DNA of 17,015 bases from Acidobacteriota bacterium (GTDB lineage: Bacteria; Acidobacteriota; Terriglobia; Terriglobales; Acidobacteriaceae): the NCBI GenBank assembly GCA_021819255.1, contig JAKART010000010.1:1-17015 (forward strand), in the 5' to 3' direction. The translations under genes were made by a program, and so were the position numbers. Of this stretch, positions 6,933-15,147 are shown one piece after another. The notes beneath the pieces were generated by a model. The model had not been told where the DNA came from and made no database searches. It saw nothing but the letters and a program-made list of their open reading frames with translations. Positions within the stretch are counted from its first letter, which is position 1. Each line of letters starts with the position of its first letter.

Positions 6933-9900
6933 TCAGGATGAGGGCGCAGCAGGCCAGTGGAGCAGGCGGGGGATGAGCGGGTAGTAAAGGCCAAGCTGGA
7001 TCGGCCGGTCTCCGTCAGGAAGCGTGCGGCGCTGCGCAGCGTAGGCTTCCATCTGGCCTTTGTACTTTGCCGTCTCCTCGGCTTCGAAGTCTGCGTCGGA
7101 GAGGTTGCCCTGTTCGGTGGTCTTGAAGTCCACAATCCAGATGGATCCGCTGCCGTCTGCGACGGGTTCGGCTGCGGCAAGAAAGGTGCGGTCCAAACGC
7201 AGGGCCTGGGCCTCCGATGCGGCCAGCTTCACGGTTTGCTCACTGGCGGCAGAGGGATGTGGGGAGAGGATCCATCGGCCTGCGGGATCGTGCAGGGCGA
7301 GCGTGAGAGCACGTTCGGCGCGCGCCGACTCGCGCTGGGCGAGGGTGGAAGAGAGGCCCTCGCTGCGCAGACTCGCCGCCAGAGCGGGACGCCAGGAGGG
7401 GACCTCCGCGGCGAGAGCATCGAGAAGGCCGTCGCGCAGGGTTCCCATCGGATCTGGGAGCAGATCGGCGCTATGGTCCGGCGTTGAAGCTCTTTGCTGC
7501 AGGAGCTGCGCCAGCCGCTGCAGGTAGCGATGCACGACGTTGCCGAAGGCGCGGGCCGCAAAGGAGCCCTCCGGGCGCTGGAACGCGGCGGTGTGGCGCA
7601 GCGCCGATGCGGAGGGATAGAGCAGGCGGCGTTCTTCGGCGGAGCGAAACCTTGCGGAGGGATCGAAGCTCAGAGGAAGCCGCTCGATGGTCGGCGCCGG
7701 TGGCGCTGGGGCCGGGGCCGGGCTTGGAAGTTCTTCGTCGTCCGGGGTGGGGGTTCCGGCGGCAGCTAGCTGCAGTCCGGAGTCGCCGGTCTGCGCCGCG
7801 CGCTCGGAGAGCAGTTGTTCAAAGAGCTGGCTGGCGGCGGGCCAGCAGGTCTTGAGCAGACTGTCATTGCGGGGTTGCGCGAGCGCTCCCTTGCTGGTTA
7901 CGGAGGCGGTGGCGAAGAGATGAAGCTCCTCGCGGGCCCGAGTAGCGGCGACGTAGAAGATGCGTTTGATCTCCGCAGCCTGACGGCGGCTCTGGACGCT
8001 GGTGAGCCAGTTGGCCAGCTCGCCCTTTTCTGTTCCCTTCTGGTTGATTGGCGCGAGAATGACGGCCGCGGCCGGCTGCCCGGCTTGCTCCGATCCGTGG
8101 CTGGGTTCGGAGGCCTGATCGAACTCCAGCCAGTTCAGCAAGACGCTGCCGTTCTTCCTGCTGCCACGGTCGAGTCCGGGGATCAGCACCAGATCCCACT
8201 CCAGCCCTTTGGCTTTGTGGATGGTCAGAAGTTCGACCTGAAGGCGTCCATCCTCGGTGGTGGGCGGCGCCGGCTCCGCGTAGAGGTTGGCGAGGCGGCT
8301 CTTGAGCAGATTCAGGTCAACGCGCTCTCCCTCGCTCTCGATCTCCAGCAGGAGATCCAGGTAGCGGCGCACGTTGCCGCGCCTGGCCGCGGGCAGAGCG
8401 AGGTCACCGCCAAGGGAGCGCCAGGTGCGCTCCACATGGGTCGCCACGGAGGTTCTTCCGCGCGTAGCCAGGGCGGCTTCCAGGGTTGGCCAGACGCGAT
8501 CGAGAAGGATCTGGCCCGCCGGGCTGAGGGCGTGGCGATTGGCCCTGACGCGTTCGGCGATGGTCTGCTCGCGGGGCTCGATCGGTGCAGCAGCGGCTGA
8601 GGCCGGGACGGCGTTGTCCCCGGTGAGGCGCAGCAGGTCGGCCAATCCCAGGCCGCACCAGGGAGCGTGCAGCACCGCCAGCCAGGCGGCGCGGTCGGCG
8701 GGGTGCAGCAGGGCGCGGGTGAGCGCAAGGGCGTCCAGAACCTCCGGCAACTCGTCGAGCGGGTCCAGATCGATGGCGCGGTAGGGCAGCGGGCCGGATC
8801 CCCGGTCCTGTTTGAACTCCTCGATGACCGCCTCAAGGTGCAGCCGGGTGCGGCCCAGCACGGCGATCCTCCAGGGCTTGTGGGCGCGATGGGCCGGGAG
8901 GGGCATGGCCTGACGTTGCTCGATGATGGACCGGATCTCGCGGGCCTCGCGGGCGGCGATTTCATCGCGAGAGTTGCCGTCCGGGTGAGTGGCTTCCCGC
9001 AGACTGGGATGCCAGACAACGCCGGCGCCGTCGCTGGCCGGTTGGGTTGCCTGGGCCTCGACGAAGGGGACATCGACACTGTCGCCCAGGGGTAGAGGAG
9101 CTCCGCCGGCGGATGGAGGGACGGGGCGCGGGAAGATCTGACCGAAGATGGCGTTGAAGCCCGAGACGAGCTTGGCCTGGGAGCGGAAGTTGGCGGTGAG
9201 GGCGAGCGGGCGGAGTTCGAGCTCGCCCAGCCGTTGCTCCTGGGTGATGCGGAGAAAGCGCTCGACGCGCGCCTGCCGGAAGAGATAGATCGACTGCTTG
9301 GGGTCGCCGACCAGAAAGAGAGTCTGCGTGTGGCCGTCCCAGGAGTGGGTGAGCAGGTTGAGCAACTCGTACTGGCCGGAGGAGGTGTCCTGCATCTCAT
9401 CGACCAGGATGTGGCGAAGTCTGGCTCCAGCCCAGATGGCGAGATCGTTGGCAGCATCTGCGGCGGTGGCCTCGGGATCTGCGGCGGTGGCCTCGGGCAG
9501 GATGCCGGCGCGAAGCGCAGCGCGGGCGGAGAGCGCGAACTCGGTGAAGTCGCAGGCGTTGCGTTCGGCAAAGAGCAGGCGCAGCTCAGCCAGTGCGCGC
9601 CGCAGCACCTGAAAGAGCGCCCTGATGACCTCCCACTGCTCGTCCGGGTAGGTTGCCGGAGGCAGCCTGGGAACGGCGGCGAGGATCTCGCGAAGGTCAC
9701 CGCCGGGGGGCTGGTGGGTCTGGAGATCTTCGACGATCTCCTTCAGCGCCGGCGCGTCCGCTTTCGGAATCTCAAACCTGAGGTCCGTGGCCCAATAGCG
9801 TTTGCGCCAGTTGCCGTCAGACTTCAACAGCAGCCGGATGAGCGCCACCCAGTGGTCGAGATCCGCTACGGCGGCTGCGGGAGGCTGCAGCCGGTCTGCG

Positions 9901-10829
9901 CAGAGAGCGATCGGCGAGGGAGCGCCATCGCGCCCGCCGTACGGGGCCAGCCGGGCGGCGAGCGCGGTGAGCTTCCGCAAGGTGTCCGCGGGGAGGGCGT
10001 GGAGGGCGCGGGAGAGTGCGCTGCGGATGACGTTCTCCAGCGAGCGCTCCAGGCTGCGGCGAACCTCAGCTTCGAGTGCTGCGTCCTGTTTGGAGCCGGA
10101 GGCGGATGCGGAGAGGATCGGCGCCAGCTCACCCCACTGCTCGCGGGTGCCCAGCATGTCTGCAATCAGCGCCTCGCAGTCGGCCAGATTGCCATCGCGA
10201 TGCAGGAGCAGGGTGCGCAGCGCGGCGTCCAGCCGCCGGTCGTCGGGCGAGCGGGTGTTGCCGAGTTGCAGGAGGGTTCTGCGCGCTGCCTGGCGGTAGA
10301 GCGGCTCTGCATCTTCCAGCGGTTGTCGGGGGCCTCCGGTTCCGGAGAGGATGGGCAGCGCGTTGGCGATCTGAGAGCAGACGGAGTCGATGGAGCGTAG
10401 GTTCAGGCGGGACGGCCGGTGGAGAAGATCCCATCCGAGACGCCGGTCGCGTGAGAGCGCAGCCTGGGCCAGAGCCAGGGTTTCGAGCTCGAAGGGCGAG
10501 AGCGGCTCTGCATCGGTGGAAGGGCCAGACTCCAGGTGCGCCGCGGCTCTGCCAAGCTGTTCGAGAACGCGCTCGCGCAGCTCGGCGGTCGCCTTGCGGG
10601 TGAAGGTGATGGCCAGCACCTCCTCCGGCTGCTCGACGGAGGGGTCGCCCAGCAGCTTGAGATAGCGTGCGACCAGCAGGCCGGTCTTGCCGGAGCCGGC
10701 GGGCGCCTCCACGATGCAGGAGCAGCGGGTATCGAGCGCGGCGGCGCGCTTCGGAGCGTCGCTGGGGGGTGAAGGGAGGTGGAGCAGCTTAGACAGGGAG
10801 ATCGTCTCCCTTCTCCGCGCTCCGTTCAT
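6933..10829 (-). CDS. AddA-like UvrD-type helicase with C-terminal RecB-family nuclease
   Basis: The 1298-residue protein is a superfamily 1A DNA helicase fused to a PD-(D/E)XK nuclease, the layout of AddA. Helicase motifs in order are I APAGSGKT (42-49), Ia AITFTRKATAEL (73-84), II VDEMQDT (476-482, Met where Phe is common), III VGDPKQSIYLFR (507-518), IV NFRS (547-550), V LLTIHKAKGLEWD and VI FYVAATRAREEL. The C-terminal nuclease shows GNVVHRYL, IVDFKT with Asp 1234 and Lys 1236, and Gln 1259/Tyr 1263 in QMEAY. All key residues are present, so both activities should be intact. The expected role is processing of double-strand-break ends for homologous recombination with its upstream partner. 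The ATG at 10829 lies inside the end of that partner's frame (41-bp overlap), which suggests translational coupling. No strong ribosome binding site is visible. A 7-residue tandem duplication precedes motif II. Confidence 0.92.
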   Translation of the reverse strand: MNGARRRETISLSKLLHLPSPPSDAPKRAAALDTRCSCIVEAPAGSGKTGLLVARYLKLLGDPSVEQPEEVLAITFTRKATAELRERVLEQLGRAAAHLESGPSTDAEPLSPFELETLALAQAALSRDRRLGWDLLHRPSRLNLRSIDSVCSQIANALPILSGTGGPRQPLEDAEPLYRQAARRTLLQLGNTRSPDDRRLDAALRTLLLHRDGNLADCEALIADMLGTREQWGELAPILSASASGSKQDAALEAEVRRSLERSLENVIRSALSRALHALPADTLRKLTALAARLAPYGGRDGAPSPIALCADRLQPPAAAVADLDHWVALIRLLLKSDGNWRKRYWATDLRFEIPKADAPALKEIVEDLQTHQPPGGDLREILAAVPRLPPATYPDEQWEVIRALFQVLRRALAELRLLFAERNACDFTEFALSARAALRAGILPEATAADPEATAADAANDLAIWAGARLRHILVDEMQDTSSGQYELLNLLTHSWDGHTQTLFLVGDPKQSIYLFRQARVERFLRITQEQRLGELELRPLALTANFRSQAKLVSGFNAIFGQIFPRPVPPSAGGAPLPLGDSVDVPFVEAQATQPASDGAGVVWHPSLREATHPDGNSRDEIAAREAREIRSIIEQRQAMPLPAHRAHKPWRIAVLGRTRLHLEAVIEEFKQDRGSGPLPYRAIDLDPLDELPEVLDALALTRALLHPADRAAWLAVLHAPWCGLGLADLLRLTGDNAVPASAAAAPIEPREQTIAERVRANRHALSPAGQILLDRVWPTLEAALATRGRTSVATHVERTWRSLGGDLALPAARRGNVRRYLDLLLEIESEGERVDLNLLKSRLANLYAEPAPPTTEDGRLQVELLTIHKAKGLEWDLVLIPGLDRGSRKNGSVLLNWLEFDQASEPSHGSEQAGQPAAAVILAPINQKGTEKGELANWLTSVQSRRQAAEIKRIFYVAATRAREELHLFATASVTSKGALAQPRNDSLLKTCWPAASQLFEQLLSERAAQTGDSGLQLAAAGTPTPDDEELPSPAPAPAPPAPTIERLPLSFDPSARFRSAEERRLLYPSASALRHTAAFQRPEGSFAARAFGNVVHRYLQRLAQLLQQRASTPDHSADLLPDPMGTLRDGLLDALAAEVPSWRPALAASLRSEGLSSTLAQRESARAERALTLALHDPAGRWILSPHPSAASEQTVKLAASEAQALRLDRTFLAAAEPVADGSGSIWIVDFKTTEQGNLSDADFEAEETAKYKGQMEAYAAQRRTLPDGDRPIQLGLYYPLIPRLLHWPAAPSS
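9456..9497. repeat. Perfect 21-bp tandem duplication inside the helicase gene
   Basis: Two adjacent identical copies of a 21-bp unit (9456-9476 and 9477-9497) encode PEATAAD twice, at residues 445-458 of the AddA-like protein. The duplication keeps the frame and lies about 18 residues before motif II, in an Ala-rich linker-like stretch. The absence of any difference between copies suggests a recent slippage event. Confidence 0.9.
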
Positions 10830-13632
10830 CGTCAGCGTGCAGCGCCGAGGGAGCGGACCGGTTGATGCGGCAGAGCAGGCGCTGGGCGCAGGCTACACAG
10901 TTGTCGTTGTAGCTCTTGGGCAGCACCTGAGCCTTGCCCTGGGCGAACTCTTCCGCCAGGCGCGCCAGTGTATGGCTCCAGGCCTGCTGCAAAGAGGCCA
11001 TATCCCGCAGCGTGGAGGAGGGCCTTGACGTGGACAGGGGAAGAACTCCCTCTTGGGCCTGAAATCCCACCCAGTTCATCTGCTCGCCCGGGCGTATCCA
11101 GGCGAAGGCCAGGCCTTTGAGCTCCTCGGCCTCGGGCAGAAGCGCATAGAGCGGAAGTTGTGGGTCGTCGGGACGGTCGCCATCCCACAGCCCGGTGTGG
11201 ATCGGCGAGCCGGTCTTGTAGTCCACCAGAAAGACGCCGTCCTGCACCTGGTCGATACGGTCGACACGAACCTCCAGGGTGAGAGGGCCTATTGCGACCG
11301 ACTCCTTCCGCTCCACATCCAGAATCCTGAAGGGACCGCGTTCCCGTTCGTGGGTGAGCCACTGCCTGAGCAGAGATTCGAGCCGCTGCTTGAGAAGCGA
11401 GAGATAGGCTTGATCCCAGTCGCCTTGCAGGCGGAGGCGGCGGGGAATGGCCGCATCGATCGAACGGGTCAAGGTGGCCTGCAGTTCGTCCGGGCGCATA
11501 TTGCGCAGCCTCTCCTGGGAGCCGACGGTCTTCCAGAAGTTCTGCAGCGCACGATGCAGCAGAGTTCCGCTCTCGCCGGCGTCAAGACCCAGGGTGCCCT
11601 CCAGAGGATGGTGCTCCACCTCGCTGGAGGCCAGGCGCAACTGGGCGAAGGCCAGAAAGCCGCAAGCGGCCTGCAGGCGCAGCACCGAGGCTCCGCCAAT
11701 GACCTCACCCGGTGGGAGTGGAGGCAGAGGCTCGTCGTCGGCAACGGTCTGGCAGGGGATGGCCTCTGTGGATTCCTCCAAGGCCGGAGCGGCTCCGTGA
11801 GAGGAGAGCAGGGTAGCCGCATCGAGACGCTCGACGGGCAGGGTTTCGAGGAACGGGGAGGGGCGCAGATGGCCGCTCTCGTTCTGGGCGGCGCAGGTGA
11901 ACAGGATGCTTCCGGTGGAGCGCAGCAGTCTCTCCAGCCGCCCGCGGCTGCGCGCAGCGGTTGCGGCAGGATCGGCGCCCGGCATCTGCAGCGAGCGCTG
12001 TAGCGCCCACGGCAGCAGAGGATGGGGCTGCTCATTCTCCGGCCAGTTTGCATCGGTAAAACGGAGCACGACGGCGGCATCGAAAACGGATGCTTCGGCC
12101 TCTGCCACGCTCAGGATCTGCAGGGAGGCGTGTGCCGAGACAGGAAGAGAGGCGGTTCGCTGGAGATGGAACTCAAGGGCCTGCCAGGCGTCTTCAAAGG
12201 AGGTCCGGCGTCCGCTGTAGTCCAGGGTCGAGACGGTGTCCAGCGCATCCTCCCAGGCCTGAGCGGCGGCGAACTCTGCGGCAGTCAAGGGGCGGTTTCC
12301 GGGCCAGTTTGCGGACCGCGCCAGCTCACGGATGAACTCCATCCATTCGGCATACTCGCGCGGCTTGCGGAGGTCCTGGGTGGCGTGCTCCTGCACTCTG
12401 CGCAGCCAGCGGAGACAGGCGAGAAGCTCGGAGGAGCCGGGCTGGGAGCCGCTCTGGTCAGCCTGCTCCAGCACGTCGGGGATACTGATTTCAGAACGCA
12501 GCAGGGTGAGGCGGCGCAGTCTGCGGACATCGAAGCGGGCAGCCGCATCCAGAGCCTGGAGATTGGCGCCGTTGTCACCAACGTAAGGCGAGAGCAGCAG
12601 CGCGGTGACCCGCTCCTGACTCAAGGGGGCGATGGCCCAGCGAACCAGCTCCATGGCATCGGTGAGGATGGGCAGCGATGCCAGGGGAGATCCGGAGGAG
12701 AACTCCCAGGGCGTGGAGGAGGGATCGGCATGGATGGACTGAAGCTCCGGAGTAAGGATCTGGCGCAGCACGGGCTCCAGAGCGGCGCGCTCCCGGGCTG
12801 GATTGGGAAGGAGCATGGCGATGCGCACGCTATGCCCGTCGGCCTGGGCCCTCTGCAGAAGTTGGCGCACCCAGCGCACGGCGAGCAGCAGCTCCTCCGA
12901 CTCATTGGCGGCGACCACGGCGGCGCAGAGGGGGTTGGCAGTGGAAGGAGCGTGCAGGTCGCACTCGGTGACGACGGTCCGGCGGGCGAGGTCGTCTGTG
13001 CGGAGGGCTTCGCCGGTTCCCTGCGCCTGAAGTTCGGAGAGCAGCCTCTGCTGGGCGGGGGTTCTCTCGCTGAAGCCTGCCAGAAGGATGGATGGCGGTG
13101 CGGAGAGCCTGCCGGAGCGCAGGTGTTCGAGCAGGGCCTCTTCGAGCAGCGCCGGAGAGAGAAGGTCGCGCTGGGCGCAGAGCTTTGTGAATGCGTCCGC
13201 CCATCCGGCAAAGACGCGGCTGTCCTGAGAGGCTGCGGATTGGCGCAGCTTGAATGGCTGGAGTGCGGAGGTTGCGCGGTAAGCCGCGGCGAGCCGCCAT
13301 GCGGAGTGTGCCAGTGTCGCCAATGCGTCGACGGAGGCGATCGACTCCCGGGAGGCGTAGTCGGCGACGACCTGGCGCCAGAGATCATGCTCCTGCAGAG
13401 GGTTCAGCAGGAGCCGCGTCTCGGCTCCAGTGAGAATGAGCTGGCTCCACAGCGAGCGAGTCCACTGCACCCAACTTAGCGCCTGCGCCGGCTCCCAGGC
13501 CGCCAAGCCGCGGGCTCTTTGTCTGTCATCAAAGGCAGAGTTCACCTTGCGCGCCGCACGCTCGCCGGGCAGGAGCAAGCGTATACCCTGCTCCAGGCTG
13601 TTCAGGAGATCGGCGAGAGTTGCGTAGGACAT
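10789..13632 (-). CDS. AddB-like PD-(D/E)XK nuclease family DNA repair protein
   Basis: The 947-residue protein ends in a RecB-family nuclease domain with Fe-S features of AddB. The motifs are GTLLHRAL (about 689-696), Asp 804 and Lys 806 in LVDYKTG, and Gln 825/Tyr 829 in QLPLYA. Four cysteines are placed like the AddB 4Fe-4S ligands: Cys 657 in AACGFLAF, then Cys 912, 915 and 921 in CVACAQRLLC. The N-terminal two thirds resemble the AddB/inactivated-helicase fold, but I see no Walker A motif, so ATP-driven translocation probably comes only from the partner. This resembles the family called probable DNA repair protein (TIGR03623), which also pairs with a UvrD-type helicase. The gene is first in a two-gene operon and overlaps the helicase start by 41 bp. 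The ATG at 13632 lacks a clear ribosome binding site. The 206-bp gap upstream holds no other gene. Confidence 0.88.
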   Translation of the reverse strand: MSYATLADLLNSLEQGIRLLLPGERAARKVNSAFDDRQRARGLAAWEPAQALSWVQWTRSLWSQLILTGAETRLLLNPLQEHDLWRQVVADYASRESIASVDALATLAHSAWRLAAAYRATSALQPFKLRQSAASQDSRVFAGWADAFTKLCAQRDLLSPALLEEALLEHLRSGRLSAPPSILLAGFSERTPAQQRLLSELQAQGTGEALRTDDLARRTVVTECDLHAPSTANPLCAAVVAANESEELLLAVRWVRQLLQRAQADGHSVRIAMLLPNPARERAALEPVLRQILTPELQSIHADPSSTPWEFSSGSPLASLPILTDAMELVRWAIAPLSQERVTALLLSPYVGDNGANLQALDAAARFDVRRLRRLTLLRSEISIPDVLEQADQSGSQPGSSELLACLRWLRRVQEHATQDLRKPREYAEWMEFIRELARSANWPGNRPLTAAEFAAAQAWEDALDTVSTLDYSGRRTSFEDAWQALEFHLQRTASLPVSAHASLQILSVAEAEASVFDAAVVLRFTDANWPENEQPHPLLPWALQRSLQMPGADPAATAARSRGRLERLLRSTGSILFTCAAQNESGHLRPSPFLETLPVERLDAATLLSSHGAAPALEESTEAIPCQTVADDEPLPPLPPGEVIGGASVLRLQAACGFLAFAQLRLASSEVEHHPLEGTLGLDAGESGTLLHRALQNFWKTVGSQERLRNMRPDELQATLTRSIDAAIPRRLRLQGDWDQAYLSLLKQRLESLLRQWLTHERERGPFRILDVERKESVAIGPLTLEVRVDRIDQVQDGVFLVDYKTGSPIHTGLWDGDRPDDPQLPLYALLPEAEELKGLAFAWIRPGEQMNWVGFQAQEGVLPLSTSRPSSTLRDMASLQQAWSHTLARLAEEFAQGKAQVLPKSYNDNCVACAQRLLCRINRSAPSALHADDERSAEKGDDLPV

Positions 13633-13640
13633 CGTCTACC

Positions 13641-13667
13641 GTTATATCGAAGTTTCGCGAGGAACAA
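13641..13667 (-). promoter_or_regulatory. Possible promoter of the AddB/AddA-like operon
   Basis: On the minus strand TTGTTC (13662-13667) and TATAAC (13641-13646) are separated by 15 bp. The -10 matches 5 of 6 consensus bases; the -35 matches only 3 and the spacing is short. The -10 ends 8 nt before the ATG, so the transcript would be leaderless or nearly so, in line with the missing ribosome binding site. Confidence 0.28.
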
Positions 13668-13838
13668 GTTGCGGCCTGGACGCCCTGTGAAGGCGAAGTT
13701 CGGAGCCGATCGACAAGTGCCCTGGCGCCGCTGCGCCGCAAGGCGCACAGCGTGAGCGGCGAGAGTCGGAGACGGGCTCGCTGCAAGACTGCCGAGCGGC
13801 GGCCGCAGGAGATTCTTTTCTTTTTTCAAGACTCTGTC

Positions 13839-15002
13839 TTACCGCGGTTGGGGACTCCGGCCCGGCACGGCGCTGAGAAGCAGCAGGGTAAGAGCCAGCG
13901 CCAGGGGCACAACCATGGCTACGCGCAGCGATCCGCTCTGCGTGGAGAGGAATCCCATCATCCAGGGAAAGAGCGCTGCTCCCAGTCCGGAGACGGCGAG
14001 GATCAAACCGGCCGCGCGTGCGGTTGGCCGGCTTTCGATCAGCAGGGCAAAGGTGGTGGGAAAGAAGGGCGCCAGGCTGAACCCCAGGAGCACGGAGAAG
14101 AGCGAGAGCAGCGGACCATGATGGGTGGTTGTCAAGGCTGCGATCCAGACAACGGAGAGGGCCATGCCGAGGCGTTGCAGCGTGGACTCGGGGATGATGC
14201 GCAAGGCTGCCGAAGAGAGAGCGCGCCCGGCGGTCAACGCAGACCAGAGCAGAACGATTGCCGACTGCCCACCCAGAAGGCGCGCATCCGAGAAGCGCAC
14301 CGTGTAGGTGGTGAGCCATCCCGTGATGCAGGTCTCCAGGCCACCGTAAAGGAAGAGCAGAACTCCGAAGCGAAACAGGAGATGTGACGGTGATGACACG
14401 GATTGCATGGAAGGCGAGTCGGGTGTAGCCGCGGCGTCCTGGGATGGCTGCATGAGCCCACCGATTCCGGTGACCAGGAACATCGCTGCGAAGCTCAGCA
14501 ACGCCTGGCGCAGGTGAAAGCGCGGCAACACGGCCGCGGCGATCAGTCCGCAGAGCACGGCGCCCAGGCTCCAGAAAAAGTTGACCAGCGACAGCGCTGA
14601 GCCGGTGTGGCTGGTGAATCGTCTGCCGACGACGATGTTGGAGGAGGCGATCAACTGGCCGAGGCCGAAGCCGCTGACAAATAGGCAAGCGGCGCCGCTG
14701 AGGAGTCCGGTGCTGAGGGCGAAGGCCGCAAAGCCGATGCAGGATAGGATGGCGCCGGCGAGCACTCCCAGGCGCAAGCGCCGCGGGACCGACACTCCGC
14801 CCAGAAAGGCTCCGACAAACTTGGATGCCAGCAAGAGACCGCCCTGCTGGTCGGTCAGCCGCCAATCGTGCAGCAGGGTGGGCATGATCGGCCCGAGCAA
14901 AACCGTTCCCAGCCCGGCCAGCAGGAGCCCGGTGGCCAGCCAGACGACAGATGGACCGGCCACGCTGTCGTGCTGCGGAGATCTGGGGTGAGGACGGCTC
15001 AT
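13839..15002 (-). CDS. MFS transporter, fucose-permease-like
   Basis: The 387-residue protein has the hydrophobic pattern of a 12-helix major facilitator transporter in the inner membrane. Two six-helix halves are separated by a Ser/Pro-rich loop (about 184-206). The motif YGGLETCITGWLTTY at the start of the second half is typical of FucP-type and related sugar or multidrug MFS proteins, and GLGLG-like and PTTFALL segments also fit this family. The substrate cannot be inferred. The chosen ATG at 15002 has no ribosome binding site. A TAGAAT hexamer on the minus strand (15025-15030) lies 22 nt upstream and could be the -10. A short hairpin, AAGAC-AGA-GTCTT, begins at the stop codon but is followed by an A-rich, not T-rich, run on the coding strand. 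The gene is divergent from the SCO lipoprotein gene and not linked to it by an evident function. Confidence 0.85.
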   Translation of the reverse strand: MSRPHPRSPQHDSVAGPSVVWLATGLLLAGLGTVLLGPIMPTLLHDWRLTDQQGGLLLASKFVGAFLGGVSVPRRLRLGVLAGAILSCIGFAAFALSTGLLSGAACLFVSGFGLGQLIASSNIVVGRRFTSHTGSALSLVNFFWSLGAVLCGLIAAAVLPRFHLRQALLSFAAMFLVTGIGGLMQPSQDAAATPDSPSMQSVSSPSHLLFRFGVLLFLYGGLETCITGWLTTYTVRFSDARLLGGQSAIVLLWSALTAGRALSSAALRIIPESTLQRLGMALSVVWIAALTTTHHGPLLSLFSVLLGFSLAPFFPTTFALLIESRPTARAAGLILAVSGLGAALFPWMMGFLSTQSGSLRVAMVVPLALALTLLLLSAVPGRSPQPR

Positions 15003-15147
15003 GCGTGGCTCGGTGTATATATCATTCTAGAGGGGGCTCTGTTCGCGGGCCTTGTATCGTGCCGTTCGCCCGAAGCCGATGGCGCAAAAGCGCGAAACGG
15101 ACCATTGAGGCCGCGAGCCTCGGCAGTCCCCCTGGGAGAGGTTTATC
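15003..15147. promoter_or_regulatory. Divergent intergenic region with AT-rich promoter-like core and hairpins
   Basis: This gap must hold promoters for both the MFS gene (minus) and the SCO gene (plus). The only AT-rich part, 15014-15030, is next to the MFS start and contains TATATA and, on the minus strand, TAGAAT. On the SCO side, GCGC-AAAA-GCGC (15082-15093) lies inside a longer bulged pairing of CCGTT (15062-15066) with AACGG (15096-15100). GAGGC (15107-15111) pairs with GCCTC (15117-15121). These folds would be in the SCO leader and might matter for its expression; no known riboswitch is recognised. Confidence 0.35.

Noticed and set aside
12022..13479. A 485-codon plus-strand open frame opposite the AddB-like gene
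   Set aside because: Its translation is rich in Gly, Gln and Glu without a fold-like pattern, and the minus strand carries the nuclease protein with conserved residues. Similar frames at 8312-9700, 9234-10400 and 7815-8600 overlap the helicase gene and were dismissed for the same reason.
13802..13841. T-rich tract next to a hairpin as an intrinsic terminator
   Set aside because: The CTTTTTTC run lies before the hairpin on the plus strand and becomes an A-run after it on the MFS coding strand, so it is the wrong polarity for a terminator of either neighbour.
13642..14865. A 407-codon minus-strand frame overlapping the MFS transporter
   Set aside because: It reads the same strand in another frame, gives an Arg/Pro/His-rich sequence without membrane helices, and conflicts with the clear 12-helix MFS frame.
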